Source: Dendrophyllia cribrosa (taxonomy: Eukaryota > Cnidaria > Anthozoa > Scleractinia > Dendrophylliidae). From it: a stretch of DNA of 64,000 nt. Positions 1-10,489 of this stretch are shown here, piece after piece. The position numbers and the translations under genes were made by a program. The first letter of the stretch is position 1. Every line of letters starts with the position of its first letter. The stretch spans positions 29,330,710 through 29,394,709 of the forward strand of contig JAJLRJ010000009.1 in NCBI GenBank assembly GCA_024195265.1, written 5' to 3'. The notes beneath the pieces were generated by a model. The model did not search any database and was not told where the DNA came from. It was given only the letters and a program-made list of their open reading frames with translations.

Positions 1-700
1 ACTAAGGCGAGGGGGAATTAATATAATGAGGGGATTATGACGAGAGGAATATGGCGAGGGAAATATATAATCATTTGTTTTGCTTTTGCTATCAGCTATT
101 GTTTTTAGCCCCATCTTTCTCCCGTTACAATTAAAGCCGCACCCGTGATCCGTGACGTTGGCCAAGATGATTGCGGCTCTGGGGACGACAATGATTCATA
201 GACAAGAGAATCGAATTGTTTTTTACCTGGTAACACGACCAGAACGAAATTATTATATATGAGTATAATCCCCTGTAGAAAGTTCATTTTAATTAAACCG
301 CGTGGAAAAGTGCTTATTTGCTTCATTTTACTGTCCTCCTTCTATTTCCGGTACTTGTTCTTTGAAGTTATCGTTTTAAGGTGGAATGGTCCGTTGATCG
401 CGTGATAAATTTATTTGCAAATAGGTCTGGTTTCTTGTATTATGTGCTTCATTGAGCCTGGCAGTTTGTCAACTGAGCAAATGAAATACAAAGCGAGAAT
501 GAGAGAAATGTCATGATTGTTTTCATTTTAGGTGGTTGTCCACGAAAAGTGGAGCTGTAAGAAACTCAGAAAACGAAACAGGAATTGTACGATTTATAAC
601 ACTCTTTATTCGAAATATCTTACTAATGATTGGAAACTATTAAAATATTTTGACCACGTTTTTAAGACATTATGATATTTATAGTCCAGGAACTTGTGGT
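1..700. other. Intergenic, no gene recognised
   Basis: AT-rich sequence with only short open frames that show no recognisable domain, no codon bias and no family motif. I see no RNA gene. It ends at the left tip of the fold-back transposon copy. Confidence 0.6.
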
Positions 701-702
701 TC

Positions 703-1568
703 CAGTACAAAAAAATTGCAACAGAATTTTTCGCACTGCGAATTTGTCAAGACTGTTGTCTTAAACAACATACTAAAAGTTCCAAAAAATCCCAGTGGTG
801 GAACATGGCGAAATTTAGAGTTGAAAATTTGTTGCATTTACCATAGGGAGCCCACGTCGTAAAAAAATGGAAAAAAACATAATTTATGTAGTGTTTGTCA
901 GTTTTTGACCGTAAACCATGCTGATTTTATTGTAAAACGTGGTTTTTTCCACGAAACAACGGTTAATTTGGACAATTGATCCATATCCTGTTCAATAAAG
1001 ACATAAATATTCCACAGGGTACCCAAACAGAACAAATGTGTTTGATATCTAAAATATAAGGTAGCGCCATACTTTATTTATACTCTGTACATGGCTTTTT
1101 CCTTTTTTTAGATGACATTAGACCTGTCATTTTAACACAAGAATAATCAAGCATAAGACATTTGTTAGTCGGCAGTATGATACGTGAACCACTACTCTTT
1201 AAGGCCCTCGTCTAGGTCTGGCGCACTTGAGTTCATGCAACTGTCTCCCTTACAGACACCACAGACAAAAAAACCATTCCAGTCCGTGCTTTTTGCATGA
1301 ACATCGCTGGGTGTTACAATCCGTCGTCTACTTACAGTTGAATCGGATAAATTCAAGCAGAGACTGGTGCGCTGGCAGACGGTCTGTAAGCATAGGGAGC
1401 AGCTTGCTATCGGCCAGTCTCCATCCCCAGTCTTGTGGTGGCAATTCCACGCCCTTCCACTGCAGCTGCACCTGGTAGTGCACTCTTAGACTATGGAAAC
1501 TTGCTGCTGAAGACGTTGGTGGCAAGTTCTCTGGCTGTAGACTTACAGTGCCCGTCACAACCCTTTGG
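703..1568. repeat. Left inverted arm of copy C
   Basis: Reverse complement of 3024-3874 with scattered substitutions. It includes an antisense copy of the transposase C-terminal coding region around 1230-1565, so the open frame on the minus strand here is duplicated coding sequence and not a separate gene. Confidence 0.85.
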
Positions 1569-1845
1569 GCTGGTTTATCTACTGATTTACTGATTGAGCA
1601 AGTGCTGATGCGAAGTGTCAAGACAAACGGTGGGCTGACGAGACGACGGGGGATGTCCGAGACCCAGCGCTTGGTGTGGCTGATGTCGATGCCTGCTTGC
1701 ACTGACATTAAAAAAACTCCATGCAGAATTTGACCGGCGCGAATTTCCTTACCAGTGAGCAACATAAGGATACGACCAAAGCAAGGAAAGAGCGCGATTA
1801 CAAGGACACCAACACACTCGTCAGTTATCTTTTCCAACGAAATCC

Positions 1846-3334
1846 TTGCAGTTTAGAGTCACACTCTCTGCACAATATTGCAACTGGAGTTGTAGCACAA
1901 AACCGCGTCAAGAGGAAGGACAGAGGATACTGAAGTCGTTAGAACGAAAGAACGTTAAGCAGCACACGTTCAAGAAGAAAGATCAAGTCATTACTCTTGC
2001 GTCAAAGACGGCAGTCCAACTGAGCGACGGTGAGGTCCAAGTCGACCCTCAGTTGATGTTTCAAAGACTTACTATCGTCGCGACTACGGGACAGTACGAA
2101 AATCCGCAGAGGATTTTTTGAATACGAGATGTCAAATTATCCAACTTCTCTGTTTGATGAGTCCCTACTCCCACGCAAAGCCAGCAAACCAGTTTTAGCG
2201 GACGCAATTTGGGCCCTTACAAGGGACGCCCAACCAACAACCCTTCCTACTAGTGGTAATGTGCACTTTGTTCTAGATCGTGGGGCTCTCTTGCATCGCG
2301 TCGTCTGGCCTCGTGGACTCACGTACGACGAAATTTGTTCACTGTACATACAGTACGTGTAGAGAATATATCCAAGCTGTACTATTGTGTTTGATGGCTA
2401 TAGTGATGGGCCAAGCACCAAGGACCTCAGAAGAGGTCATAGTGGTCATTATGACCTCAGAAGAGGTCATAGTGGTCCAGCTGTTTTGTTTGAGTCTGAT
2501 ATGATCGCCACACTAAAGAAAGAGGATTTTCTGTCCCATCAAGAAAACAAACAAAACTTCATCGGATTGCTGTCTGAGAAGTTTAAGAGTATTGGCTACT
2601 CTTTTCTTCAGGCTCTCAGTGATGCGGATGTAATGATTGCCAACACTGCAGTCGCAGAGGCACGGGCGATGAACACAGTATTCGTATCAGTATCATGAAG
2701 AGTTCCTTGCCAGTGAGACAAGAGTCGCAAAATATGGGACATCAAGAAAACAAAGGCGGCACTCGGTCGTGATATATGTTTAAGGATCTTGTTTGTCCAC
2801 GCATTCCTTGGGTGTGACACTACTTCGAGGGTTCATGGCATCGGAAAGGGCACCACGCTGAAAAAGGTGAAGACAAACGCCGCATTCTCCGAGCTGGTGG
2901 GCATCTTTGGCCGAGCCGACGCAACAATGGAAGACATCACAGTGGCGGGCGAGAAGGCCATGCTGCGCTTATACAATGCGAGCTCTACGGAAAGCCTCAA
3001 TTCCTTACGCTACACAAGGTTCTGCCAAAAGGTTGCGACGGGTACTGTAAGTCTACAGCCAGAGAACTTGCCACCAACGTCTTCAGCGGCAGGTTTCCAT
3101 AGTCTAAAAGTGCACTACCAGGTGCAGCAGTGGAAGGGCGTGGAATTGCCACCACAAGACTGGGGATGGAGACTGGCCGATAGCAAGCTGCTCCCTGTGC
3201 TTACAGACCGTCTGCCAGCGCACCAGTCTCTGCTTGAATTTATCCGATGCAACTGTAAGACGGATTGTAACACCCAGCGATGTTCATGCAAAAAGCACGG
3301 ACTGGAATGGTTTTTTTGTCTGTGGTGTCTGTAA
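1846..3334 (+). pseudogene. Academ-like transposase remnant with XPG/FEN1-like and CXC regions
   Basis: Broken coding sequence in several frames (about 1846-2121, 2129-2362, 2387-2698, 2789-3334). Readable blocks in order: a segment with VDPQLMFQRL; VHFVLDRGALLHRVVWPRG; then, after a frameshift, VFDGYSDGPSTKD, which resembles the VFDG segment of XPG/FEN1 nucleases; DADVMIANTAVAEAR, resembling the metal-binding acidic helix; HAFLGCDTTSRVHGIGKG, matching the helix-hairpin-helix region; then PPQDWGW and a truncated cysteine cluster (CNCKTDCNTQRCSCKKHG). A short direct duplication near 2430-2480 repeats a GACCTCAGAAGAGGTC palindrome. The N-terminal zinc fingers and the DDE core are missing. It is dead by frameshift and truncation. 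Confidence 0.75.
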
Positions 3335-3874
3335 GGGAGACAGTTGCATGAACTCGAGTGCGCCAGACCTAGACGAGGGCCTTAAAGAGTAGTGGTTCAC
3401 GTATCATACTGCCGACTAACAAATGTCTTATGCTTGATTATTCTTGTGTTAAAATGACAGGTCTAATGTCATCTAAAAAAGGAAAAAGCCATGTACAGAG
3501 TAAAGTATGGCGCTACCTCATATTTTAGATATCAAACACATTTGTTTTGTTTGGGTACCCTGTGGAATATTTATGTCTTTATTGAACAGGATATGGATCA
3601 ATTGTCCAAATTAACCGTTGTTTCGTGGAAAAAACCACGTTTTACAATAAAATCAGCATGGTTTACGGTCAAAAACTGACAAACACTACATAAATTATGT
3701 TTTTTTCCATTTTTTTACGACGTGGGCTCCCTATGGTAAATGCAACAAATTTTCAACTCTAAATTTCGCCATGTTCCACCACTGGGATTTTTTGGAACTT
3801 TTAGTATGTTATTTCAGACAACAGTCTTGACAAATTCGCAGTGAGAAAAATTCTGTTGCAATTTTTCTGTACTA
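3024..3874. repeat. Right inverted arm of copy C
   Basis: Partner of the left arm. It carries the sense C-terminal end of the transposase remnant, to the stop near 3334, followed by about 540 bp of terminal non-coding sequence that ends in GTACTA. Confidence 0.85.
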
Positions 3875-4290
3875 GACGTACAAAAAATAATAGATTCCCT
3901 GAACTATTAACAGGAACTGATTAAGTAAAAAACTAATTGTTGGGGAGGGGTTCAGAGCCACCTTAAATTGTCGAAAATGAATCCCTCCCCAAGAATTGTT
4001 TTAAACTTTGCAAAGTTGTATCTTAACAGGCTACGTAATTACAATTCGATAATAAAAAAATGGGGGTTACAGAGCTCGATGTTTTGTTATAAGCACTTAA
4101 AACTAAAATTAAGGGTGTCTTTAACAGGTTATACTGTTACTATGGTAAGCTGTTATGTCATAACGATGAGCCAATGACTAGGCATTTGTTTGATACTATT
4201 ATTGTAGCATCAACTGATAAATAATTGTTGTATTGATCCATCAAAGTATAAGTGATGGAAAATGCCGGGAACTATTGTGAGGCACCTTAA
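3875..4290. other. Intergenic, no gene recognised
   Basis: AT-rich spacer between two mobile elements. The one short open frame (3968-4177) has no recognisable domain. Confidence 0.55.
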
Positions 4291-4683
4291 AGGGACACTC
4301 CCGCCGAAATAACAATATTTCGCTTAACCTATTTCCATGTTACATCGCTAAATACCACCAAATATACAACTTAATTGGATAAAACGATTATATCGAGCAA
4401 AACAAAAGCAGTACGTTTGGAAATGAAGTGCAGGATTGCAAGGATGGAAGTGGATTACATTTCATCAAATTTGATTTTGTGACAGGCGGTCAAGAAATCA
4501 AACTTGCCATTCTTGTGGAATTTTGACCTTTTTAGGCGTTATTATGTCTCTTTAGTTCATATTTCTTTGCTTTCATCACTTTTGGTATTTTTTTCTTCAA
4601 TTTTAAAGATAATAGAGTAAGTTTAGAGCAAGCTCCTGGCCATAATCATGAAATGTCGATTAATCCGCCGGGACAGTGTCCCT
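4291..4683. mobile_element. MITE with AGGGACACT termini at a TTAA target
   Basis: A 393 bp non-coding element. The left end is AGGGACACTCCCG and the right end is GGGACAGTGTCCCT, forming imperfect terminal inverted repeats. It is flanked by TTAA (4287-4290) and TCAA (4684-4687), the latter a one-base decay of TTAA. TTAA targets are used by piggyBac- and Kolobok-type transposases; I cannot tell which mobilised it. The 27.5 kb element shares the same tips. Confidence 0.6.
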
Positions 4684-4923
4684 TCAACTGAGGAATTCGG
4701 CTGTTTTCTTGCTCCACTTGACCGCTGGAGTTTGCGATCTCATTCTGGGTTGTCTGCGTGTTCTCCTCCCACAGGGTACTTATGTGCTTTTAGCGCAGTT
4801 TAATCAATCATCACCGTTGACATACACAGGTGTTTTGGTAACTCGTCCCCAGATGCAAAAGTTCAAAAGCCGAGATGTGAAATTAAACCATTATGGCATT
4901 TTTTGACCTGGCTGATGGAAGCG

Positions 4924-4960
4924 ATGTTATCTTTCTCAAACTTTGAGAAAGATAACATTT
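4924..4960. repeat. Near-perfect short hairpin
   Basis: ATGTTATCTTTCTCAAA is followed almost at once by its inverted copy, giving a stem of about 17 bp with practically no loop. No function is assignable. Confidence 0.7.
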
Positions 4961-5570
4961 GATTGAAACAAATACATAGCACACCTTGCAGAACGTCTAC
5001 ACCAACCTGTCTCCGTTTCAGCAGCTTGAGCTCACTGAAGGTTTTTGTTTTATTTAGTTTCAAATTTTTTATTATTTTCTTATTCAAAGACACAATTCAA
5101 TGAAATCAATTCGCGAGTGGTCCGCAGAGCAAAACTTATACTGCCCAGGAAACAAATCAGAATGCTTCTTTTCAGTTATTGTGGCCACTTCACAGCCATA
5201 AAATAAATAAGTGTTGTTATGTATTATAACAAGCGTTATTAGATCATGACAGCTTCATAGAGCGTTTTCACTCAGTCCCGAGGGACTCAAATGACAAAGG
5301 CCATGACAACCATGTTGGTGTTCCTAAATTAATTAATTAAAATTCTTTTGTACGGGGACACCAATATGGCGGCTATGACGTCAAGTTAAAACCCTCTGAA
5401 GTAATACGACAACTATTCGTGCAGATTTATGATAGGCATTACTATGTGCGAATGTTGTGATAATTTCTAGCCTATAAATTGCGTGATTTCCGAGTTCCTT
5501 TCTCTCCACACTCATTCATATTCATATATATTTCATTGTTTATGTGACTGCGCGATGCAGTTATTCATAT

Positions 5571-5843
5571 CATAGTTAATAGAACAAACTGGTTATGAAA
5601 CTCGGTCAGTCCATTGTTACATGTTTTTGTTCTTCATTTCTTTTGTTCGTTTGCCTTGACCCTGCACAAAAAACAAAAGGTATTAAAATGCATATGAGCA
5701 ACTGACCAATAGAAACATTTGGGCTTACACGTTAAACAAAACATTGTGCAGGGTCACGGTTCGTTCAACATAAAACAAAGCAGCTTTGTACAATCTTTTT
5801 GAAATTTGTTGAGCTTCATAACCAGTTTGTTCTATTAACTATG
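5571..5843. mobile_element. Palindromic MITE, 7-bp target duplication
   Basis: A 273 bp element with 28-29 bp perfect terminal inverted repeats (left end CATAGTTAATAGAACAAACT). It is flanked by the direct repeat TTCATAT (5564-5570 and 5844-5850). A second inverted pair (GACCCTGCACA and TGTGCAGGGTC) sits inside, so the structure is nested. The flanks also carry a direct repeat, GTGACTGCGCG...GCAGT, near 5544 and 5883. No coding capacity. Confidence 0.75.
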
Positions 5844-5988
5844 TTCATATATTTCATTATTTACTCTGAGAGTTTATTCTACGTGACTGCGCGTTGCAGT
5901 AAATCAGTATGTTCTTTGGCAAACTTGTGATTGAGTGATCCAATCCCTGTCATACATAGTCCACATTTGACCGTTACTCATCACCAGA

Positions 5989-6062
5989 GTTCTCAGTAGC
6001 TCAGTGGTCAGAGCAACCGACTAGAATACAGAAGGTCGTGGGTTCAAATCCCATCTGCAACT
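5989..6062 (+). repeat. tRNA-derived sequence (probable SINE head)
   Basis: Contains an A-box-like TAGCTCAGTGGTCAGAGC with a good D-arm and a B-box-like GGTTCAAATCC inside a clean T-arm (GTGGG stem, CCCAT partner). The anticodon arm does not pair and the acceptor ends do not match, so it is not a functional tRNA. The sequence after it (TTCCTTTCTCCCCACACTCATTC) also occurs near 5490-5515, which suggests a SINE family with a shared tail. Confidence 0.5.
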
Positions 6063-6210
6063 CAGAATTTTTCTGAGTTCCTTTCTCCCCACACTCATTC
6101 TGATTCATTCGCTCGATCAGCTGTAAACATTGAGCCCGCGATATGTAAAGGTCACCTGCCTTACCTATGTTAACGGCGTTTGAGGGAGGGGGGTTGGGAA
6201 GTTAGTCGCA

Positions 6211-6234
6211 GGGGGGGGGGGGGGGGGGGGGGGG
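6211..6234 (+). repeat. 24-base poly-G tract
   Basis: Uninterrupted run of G after GAGGGAGG...GTTAGTCGCA. The flanking words (GAGGGAGGGG, TCGCAGGGGG, GGAACAAAACGCCTAGGA) match the guanine-rich tandem repeat at 48.65-48.93 kb, so this is another copy with an expanded G run. The exact length may be an assembly artefact. Confidence 0.7.
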
Positions 6235-7280
6235 ATTCGGTGGAACAAAACGCCTAGGACAGTGGTTGACTTTGAATTAAATGCTATTTGCTTATCGTTA
6301 CAAAAGTTGATAGGCCTTACACAAATGCTGCTTGTGGCTCGCCACCGAAAGCATCTTTAGTCCGGTTACCCCAAGTACGCGCCTGAGAGATTTTTCCTTT
6401 TAGATCAAAATTAAGATATAACAGGCCCTTTGTTCTCGATGTTGTCGATTCTTTGATCGATGTTAGGAATAAGTCTCTAACTATCACACTGACAAGAGGA
6501 ATTTACCGTTCAGGCATGGCGATTGAATGATTTTCTTAGCGATTTTCGCAGAACAGACAAGTATTTACAATGCTAAAAGACTGTTTTTTTTTTTACGAAA
6601 AAACCTTCAAACACTTAACAGTATTTTCGCCGGCAACAGTAAACATTAAAATATTGGCCAATTTAACAGCAAACACTAAAAATTATGGCTAAATAACACT
6701 TAACCAACACTAAACCCCATTCAGACCCTCATATCAGTTTTTAACCTCATTCTCGACCTCAGAGCTTTCGGTCTTTTTTATGCGCAAAAGAGAAGAGCTC
6801 TGGGCTCAAGAATGTTTTTAACCCCTGAATACGCGCATGCGTAATAAACGGGTTATCGGTAACGATGACAGATATGCAAATGAGCACTCACTCGCTCACT
6901 CACTCGCTCCTTTCATCAGCTGTAAACTTAGTGACGTAATCTTGTTACGAGTGCGTTTCGTAACAAGAACAGCGTGAATCCAGCGATAACTGATTACTAA
7001 TTTGTTGTAAACGAATATAAACAACAATAAGGTTAAAGATGTTTCGCATTTGGAGTCTTTAATCCAACATTAAAATCGATCTAAAAGGATTTTTCAACCG
7101 AGACAAGCGTTTTGACGTTTATCCTGTTCTAAGGGCCTGTTTATATGGTCTCGGCAACCCTCCCCCGAGTTACCCTGGCCGAGCTAACTTTTAACTTATT
7201 TCTTTGAAAAATTCAACCAACCGTTTACATGAGAATCGAGAACTCGTCTCGGGGGGCGAGACAACTCGGTTGGGCGAGTT
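6235..7280. other. Intergenic, no gene recognised
   Basis: No open frame of note and no RNA gene. There is a short CACT-rich simple repeat near 6885-6912. From about 7132 the sequence GGGCCTGTTTATATGG begins what looks like one half of a palindromic MITE; the other half (CATATAAACA) lies past the LTR element near 13280. Confidence 0.5.
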
Positions 7281-7353
7281 GTCTCTAGTATTTGCCGAAG
7301 AAAACAACAGAACGTGTTCGAGACAACCAAGATGGCGAACGTTTATTGCACGC

Positions 7354-7943
7354 GAATTTAGTTTTATCGACTGAGTCGATAAGGTAAATTGACCACCGTA
7401 AAAAGATTCAAATAGCTGACGTTTCGAGCGCTAGCCCTTCGTCGGAGCGAATCAAGGAATTGTGGGTAGTGTGTGGTTTTATATAGTAAGCGGTGGAGCT
7501 ACGCTATTGGTGGAAATTTGGTGACGTGAAAAACAAATGTAGATTAGTTGAATGAAAAGCGTTCGTTGATTCCGTGGGGTTTGAGAGTGCCGATTTGAAA
7601 GATGATTTTTTGTTCTAGGTTTTTACGGCTTTCTGTGTTACCCTGGTGTAGGGAAAGGCCGCAGATTGTCATGTGTTGTTTAGAATGATTAGTAAGATTA
7701 AAATGGCGCGCGACTGGTTTGGATGCGTCTTTGTCATTTTTTTCAACGTCTCGGAGATGTTCACGAAAACGGTCGCCCAGTCTTCTCCCTGTTTCGCCAA
7801 TGTATATCTTTTTGCAAAAAGTACATGTTATGCAGTAGATAACATTTACGGAGGTGCATGTAAAACGATCAGTGATTTTAATAGATCGTTTGGGTCCTGT
7901 TATTTTGTCCGCGTTGTGAATGAAAGGACAAGTGTTACATCGT
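7354..7943. repeat. Left inverted arm of the Penelope-like element
   Basis: Reverse complement of 9418-10011 and nearly identical to it. It contains the antisense GIY-YIG coding segment (minus-strand frame 7544-7972) and, near its outer end, the self-complementary TCGACTGAGTCGA. Confidence 0.85.
7415..7452 (-). ncRNA. Hammerhead-like motif, inverted copy
   Basis: Reverse-complement duplicate of the motif at 9911-9948, in the left arm and with the same core change. Confidence 0.38.
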
Positions 7944-7972
7944 GTGCCACACCAAAATTTCCAACCTTTCAA
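7544..7972 (-). pseudogene. Antisense duplicate of the GIY-YIG region
   Basis: Minus-strand frame of 142 codons encoding the same linker and GIY-YIG segment as 9418-9820 with few differences. It is part of the inverted left arm, has no RT attached, and is best read as a by-product of element integration. Confidence 0.8.
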
Positions 7973-9381
7973 CAGGAGAATGGGCAGCGCTCAAAAGTCT
8001 TAGCAAACGACGCGACATTGTTATCAAAGCGGCCGACAAAGGCGGGGCGGTAGTTGTTTGGCGGACCGACCTTTACCGACAAGAGGCTTTTCGGCAACTT
8101 TCTGACACCGCTTTCTATGCCAAAGTTGATAAAGATCTCACTTCTACCAACCAAAAAATTGTCAAAGAAACTATCCAAGACCTCATTACTAAACAACAAT
8201 TACCAGTTACCGCCAACAATCTCATCATTACTACTCCTAGAACCTCACGCGTTTATTTCAAACCTAAAATTCATAAACCAAACAATCCGGGCCGACCAAT
8301 TGTTTCCGCTTGTAGCTGTCCTACCGAACTAATTTCTAGCTATTTAGACAAAATCATGGCCCCCATTGTCAAATCACTACCCTCGTACATTAAGGACACC
8401 AATCACGCACTCGAAATTTTCCGGGATTTCAGTTTTCCCAGCGAAAACAAATTAATTTTCACTATGGACATTACCTCTTTATATACCGTCATCCCCAATG
8501 ACGAAGGACTTAAAGCACTAAAATATTTTTTCGACCAGCGCTCCATTCAAAACCCAAGCTCAGAAACACTGCTCCGCTTAGCCGAATTAGTTTTGACACT
8601 TAACTGTTTTTCATTTTCCCAAAACTACTACAAACAAGTAAATGGAGTCGCCATGGGCACCAAAATGGGACCAAGCTACGCTAACCTTTTTGTAGGCCAC
8701 ATCGAAGACAAATTTTTTAATCAGTACCACGGAACCAAACCCGAACTCTACGGCCGCTACATCGATGATTGCATTGGCGCTACCTCTTCCAGTAAAGAGG
8801 AACTTAATCAATTCATAACTTCTGTCAATACTTTTCATCCCGCTCTAAAATATACCTGGGAAATTTCCGAAACCTCAGTCGCTTTTCTTGACATTAATAT
8901 TTCAATCAACGGTAACAGTTTATCCACAAGTGTGCACTACAAACCTACAGATTCCCACAGTTATCTGTTACATTCATCCTCACATCCATCGCACGTTAAA
9001 AACGCCATTCCGTATTCTCAATTTCTCAGACTTCGACGTCTATGTAGTGATGACTCTGATTTTTCCAACAAATCAGAAGAAATGTGCCAGTTTTTCAAGA
9101 AACGTGGGTACCCTGACTCTGTTGTTAATACGAGCCAACAACGTGCACAACAGATCGACAGACAATCAGCACTACAAACGCCACAGAAGGAAGAGAACGA
9201 GAGAATTCCATTCACCCTCACTTTCCACCCACACAACAACACAGTCAAAAGCATCATTTTAAAAAATTTCAAATTACTCCAAAACGACCCCGAAACTGGC
9301 AGAATTTTTTCACAACCCCCACTAATTTCATTCAAACGTGACAAAAACATTGGCAACTTTCTAGTTACGAGCGCACTGTAA
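7945..9381 (+). CDS. Penelope-like reverse transcriptase, 5'-truncated
   Basis: Open frame of about 479 codons with no credible native start: the upstream part was replaced by the inverted arm, and the first ATG lies in arm sequence. Motifs, numbered from 7942: the Penelope N-terminal core block IKAADKGGAVVVW, then RVYFKPKIHK and RPIVSACSCPTELISSYLD. Motif A is TMDITSLYTVIP (Asp about 176), motif B is NGVAMGTKMGPSYANLF, and motif C is YIDD (Asp 275-276). FLDINI and HYKPTDSHSYL follow. Catalytic aspartates are present. The frame ends at a stop at 9379-9381, and the endonuclease continues in another frame, so the original protein is broken by a one-base shift. RT acts in target-primed reverse transcription. 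Confidence 0.82.
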   Translation, partial: CHTKISNLSTGEWAALKSLSKRRDIVIKAADKGGAVVVWRTDLYRQEAFRQLSDTAFYAKVDKDLTSTNQKIVKETIQDLITKQQLPVTANNLIITTPRTSRVYFKPKIHKPNNPGRPIVSACSCPTELISSYLDKIMAPIVKSLPSYIKDTNHALEIFRDFSFPSENKLIFTMDITSLYTVIPNDEGLKALKYFFDQRSIQNPSSETLLRLAELVLTLNCFSFSQNYYKQVNGVAMGTKMGPSYANLFVGHIEDKFFNQYHGTKPELYGRYIDDCIGATSSSKEELNQFITSVNTFHPALKYTWEISETSVAFLDINISINGNSLSTSVHYKPTDSHSYLLHSSSHPSHVKNAIPYSQFLRLRRLCSDDSDFSNKSEEMCQFFKKRGYPDSVVNTSQQRAQQIDRQSALQTPQKEENERIPFTLTFHPHNNTVKSIILKNFKLLQNDPETGRIFSQPPLISFKRDKNIGNFLVTSAL

Positions 9382-9382
9382 A

Positions 9383-9820
9383 TCTGACGATGTACCGGGA
9401 ACTTTCAAATGCACACGCACACGATGTAACACTTGTCCTTTCATTCACAACGCGGACAAAACAACAGGACCCAAACGATCTATTAAAATCACTGATCGTT
9501 TTACATGCACCTCCGTAAATGTTATCTACTGCATAACATGTACTTTTTGCAAAAAGATATACATTGGCGAAACAGGGAGAAGACTGGGCGACCGTTTTCG
9601 TGAACATCTCCGAGACGTTGAAAAAAATGACAAAGACGCATCCAAACCAGTCGCGCGCCATTTTAATCTTACTAATCATTCTAAACAACACATGACAATC
9701 TGCGGCCTTTCCCTACACCAGGGTAACACAGAAAGCCGTAAAAACCTAGAACAAAAAATCATCTTTCAAATCGGCACTCTCAAACCCCACGGAATCAACG
9801 AACGCTTTTCATTCAACTAA
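9383..9820 (+). pseudogene. GIY-YIG endonuclease part of the Penelope-like protein, out of frame
   Basis: In a frame one base off the RT frame, the sequence reads DDVPGTFKCTRTRCNTCPFI, the Cys-rich linker typical of Penelope proteins. Then comes a GIY-YIG-like domain with NVIYCITC, KKIYIGETGRRLGDRFREH and the C-terminal helices, stopping at 9818-9820. In the family this nuclease domain nicks the target DNA. It is separated from the RT only by the frameshift near 9375, so the loss is recent or is a sequencing error. Confidence 0.8.
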
Positions 9821-9910
9821 TCTACATTTGTTTTTCACGTCACCAAATTTCCACCAATAGCGTAGCTCCACCGCTTACTATATAAAACCACACACTACCC
9901 ACAATTCCTT

Positions 9911-9948
9911 GATTCGCTCCGACGAAGGGCTAGCGCTCGAAACGTCAG
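9911..9948 (+). ncRNA. Hammerhead-ribozyme-like motif in the Penelope arm
   Basis: CCGACGA is followed by a short GGGC-TAGC-GCTC stem-loop and then GAAAC, and GTC lies just downstream. This matches the hammerhead plan CUGANGA, stem II, GAAA, except that the invariant U is C. Penelope-like elements are known to carry hammerhead motifs in their terminal repeats. The core substitution makes present activity doubtful. Confidence 0.4.
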
Positions 9949-10319
9949 CTATTTGAATCTTTTTACGGTGGTCAATTTACCTTATCGACTCAGTCGATAA
10001 AACTAAATTCTCGTGTTTCATTCCCCCACCGACGCAGCACCACAGTTTCTCTAGAAACTAACCCCATTCATTTGTTTATTGCACGTGGTCCCCGCATGCA
10101 TTGGGGCACTAATGTTATGTGACATGATATCTACTACTTCATGTAACAATCCTACACCTCCCCCCAAAACGGCAAGACACCAAGTGGGGGGTAAAACAAC
10201 AACAACAAATCAACAATATCAATAAATAAATGTGTTGAAAGTACGATAATGTTCAATGTTCCAAACATCCTGGTCTGGCATCGCAACATAATGTCCAGAG
10301 TTCAAGTAATAGATCAACA

Positions 10320-10445
10320 ACGAGTGCGAGGGTTTGATCAGGGCATCCAAACACCCAGAAGCAATGAAAGCACGAGGCCGCTTCGGCCGAGTTCTTTTAT
10401 TGTTTCAAGGTGTTTGGACGCCCCGATCAAACCCGAAGCACGAGT
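10320..10445. repeat. Imperfect palindrome inside the LTR element
   Basis: GGGTTTGATCAGGGCATCCA pairs with TGGACGCCCCGATCAAACCC, with a central CGAGGCCGCTTCGGCCGAG hairpin. Probably a small MITE inserted where pol used to be. No coding evidence. Confidence 0.6.
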
Positions 10446-10489
10446 TTTTGATCTGGCTTCTCAAATGAAACAATACAGAATTATTCAGT

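Larger units (their letters stand above)
703..3874 (+). mobile_element. Academ-like DNA transposon, fold-back remnant (copy C)
   Basis: A 3.17 kb unit bounded by long inverted arms of about 0.85 kb (703-1568 and 3024-3874). The right tip ends GTACTA and the left tip reads CAGTAC, a one-base variant of the TAGT...ACTA termini of the two larger copies in this window. Between the arms lies a frame-broken remnant of the same transposase family. The left arm is an inverted copy of the transposase C-terminal coding end plus its 3' flank, so this is a rearranged, non-autonomous derivative. No clean target-site duplication is visible (TTC on the left against GAC on the right). Assignment to Academ rests on the XPG-like and CXC motifs; the superfamily name is from memory. 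Confidence 0.7.
7353..10073 (+). mobile_element. Penelope-like retroelement with inverted terminal arms
   Basis: A 2.7 kb unit flanked by the 12-bp duplication GTTTATTGCACG. It contains a Penelope-type reverse transcriptase frame followed by a GIY-YIG endonuclease region. About 590 bp at its left end (7354-7943) is an inverted copy of its right end (9418-10011), including the GIY-YIG coding part. Inverted terminal duplications and 5' truncation are known features of Penelope-like elements. About 60 bp (10012-10073) after the right arm is not in the left arm and may be an untemplated or read-through tail. Confidence 0.8.
7286..10156 (-). repeat. 3' LTR, split by a Penelope-like element
   Basis: LTR segments 7286-7352 and 10074-10156 match the other LTR (shared words AACGTGTT, GAGACAACCAAGATGGCG, GTGGTCCCCGCATGCATTGG, CACTAATGTTATG). 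The insertion duplicated GTTTATTGCACG (7341-7352 and 10074-10085). The terminal bases at 7286 differ slightly from the other LTR (TAGTATT against TTGTATT). Confidence 0.75.

Noticed and set aside
1328..1837. 169-codon minus-strand frame as a gene
   Set aside because: Most of it is the inverted copy of the transposase C-terminal code in the left arm of the fold-back remnant.
5989..6062. Functional tRNA gene
   Set aside because: The T-arm and D-arm are good but the anticodon arm and acceptor stem do not pair; better read as a SINE head.
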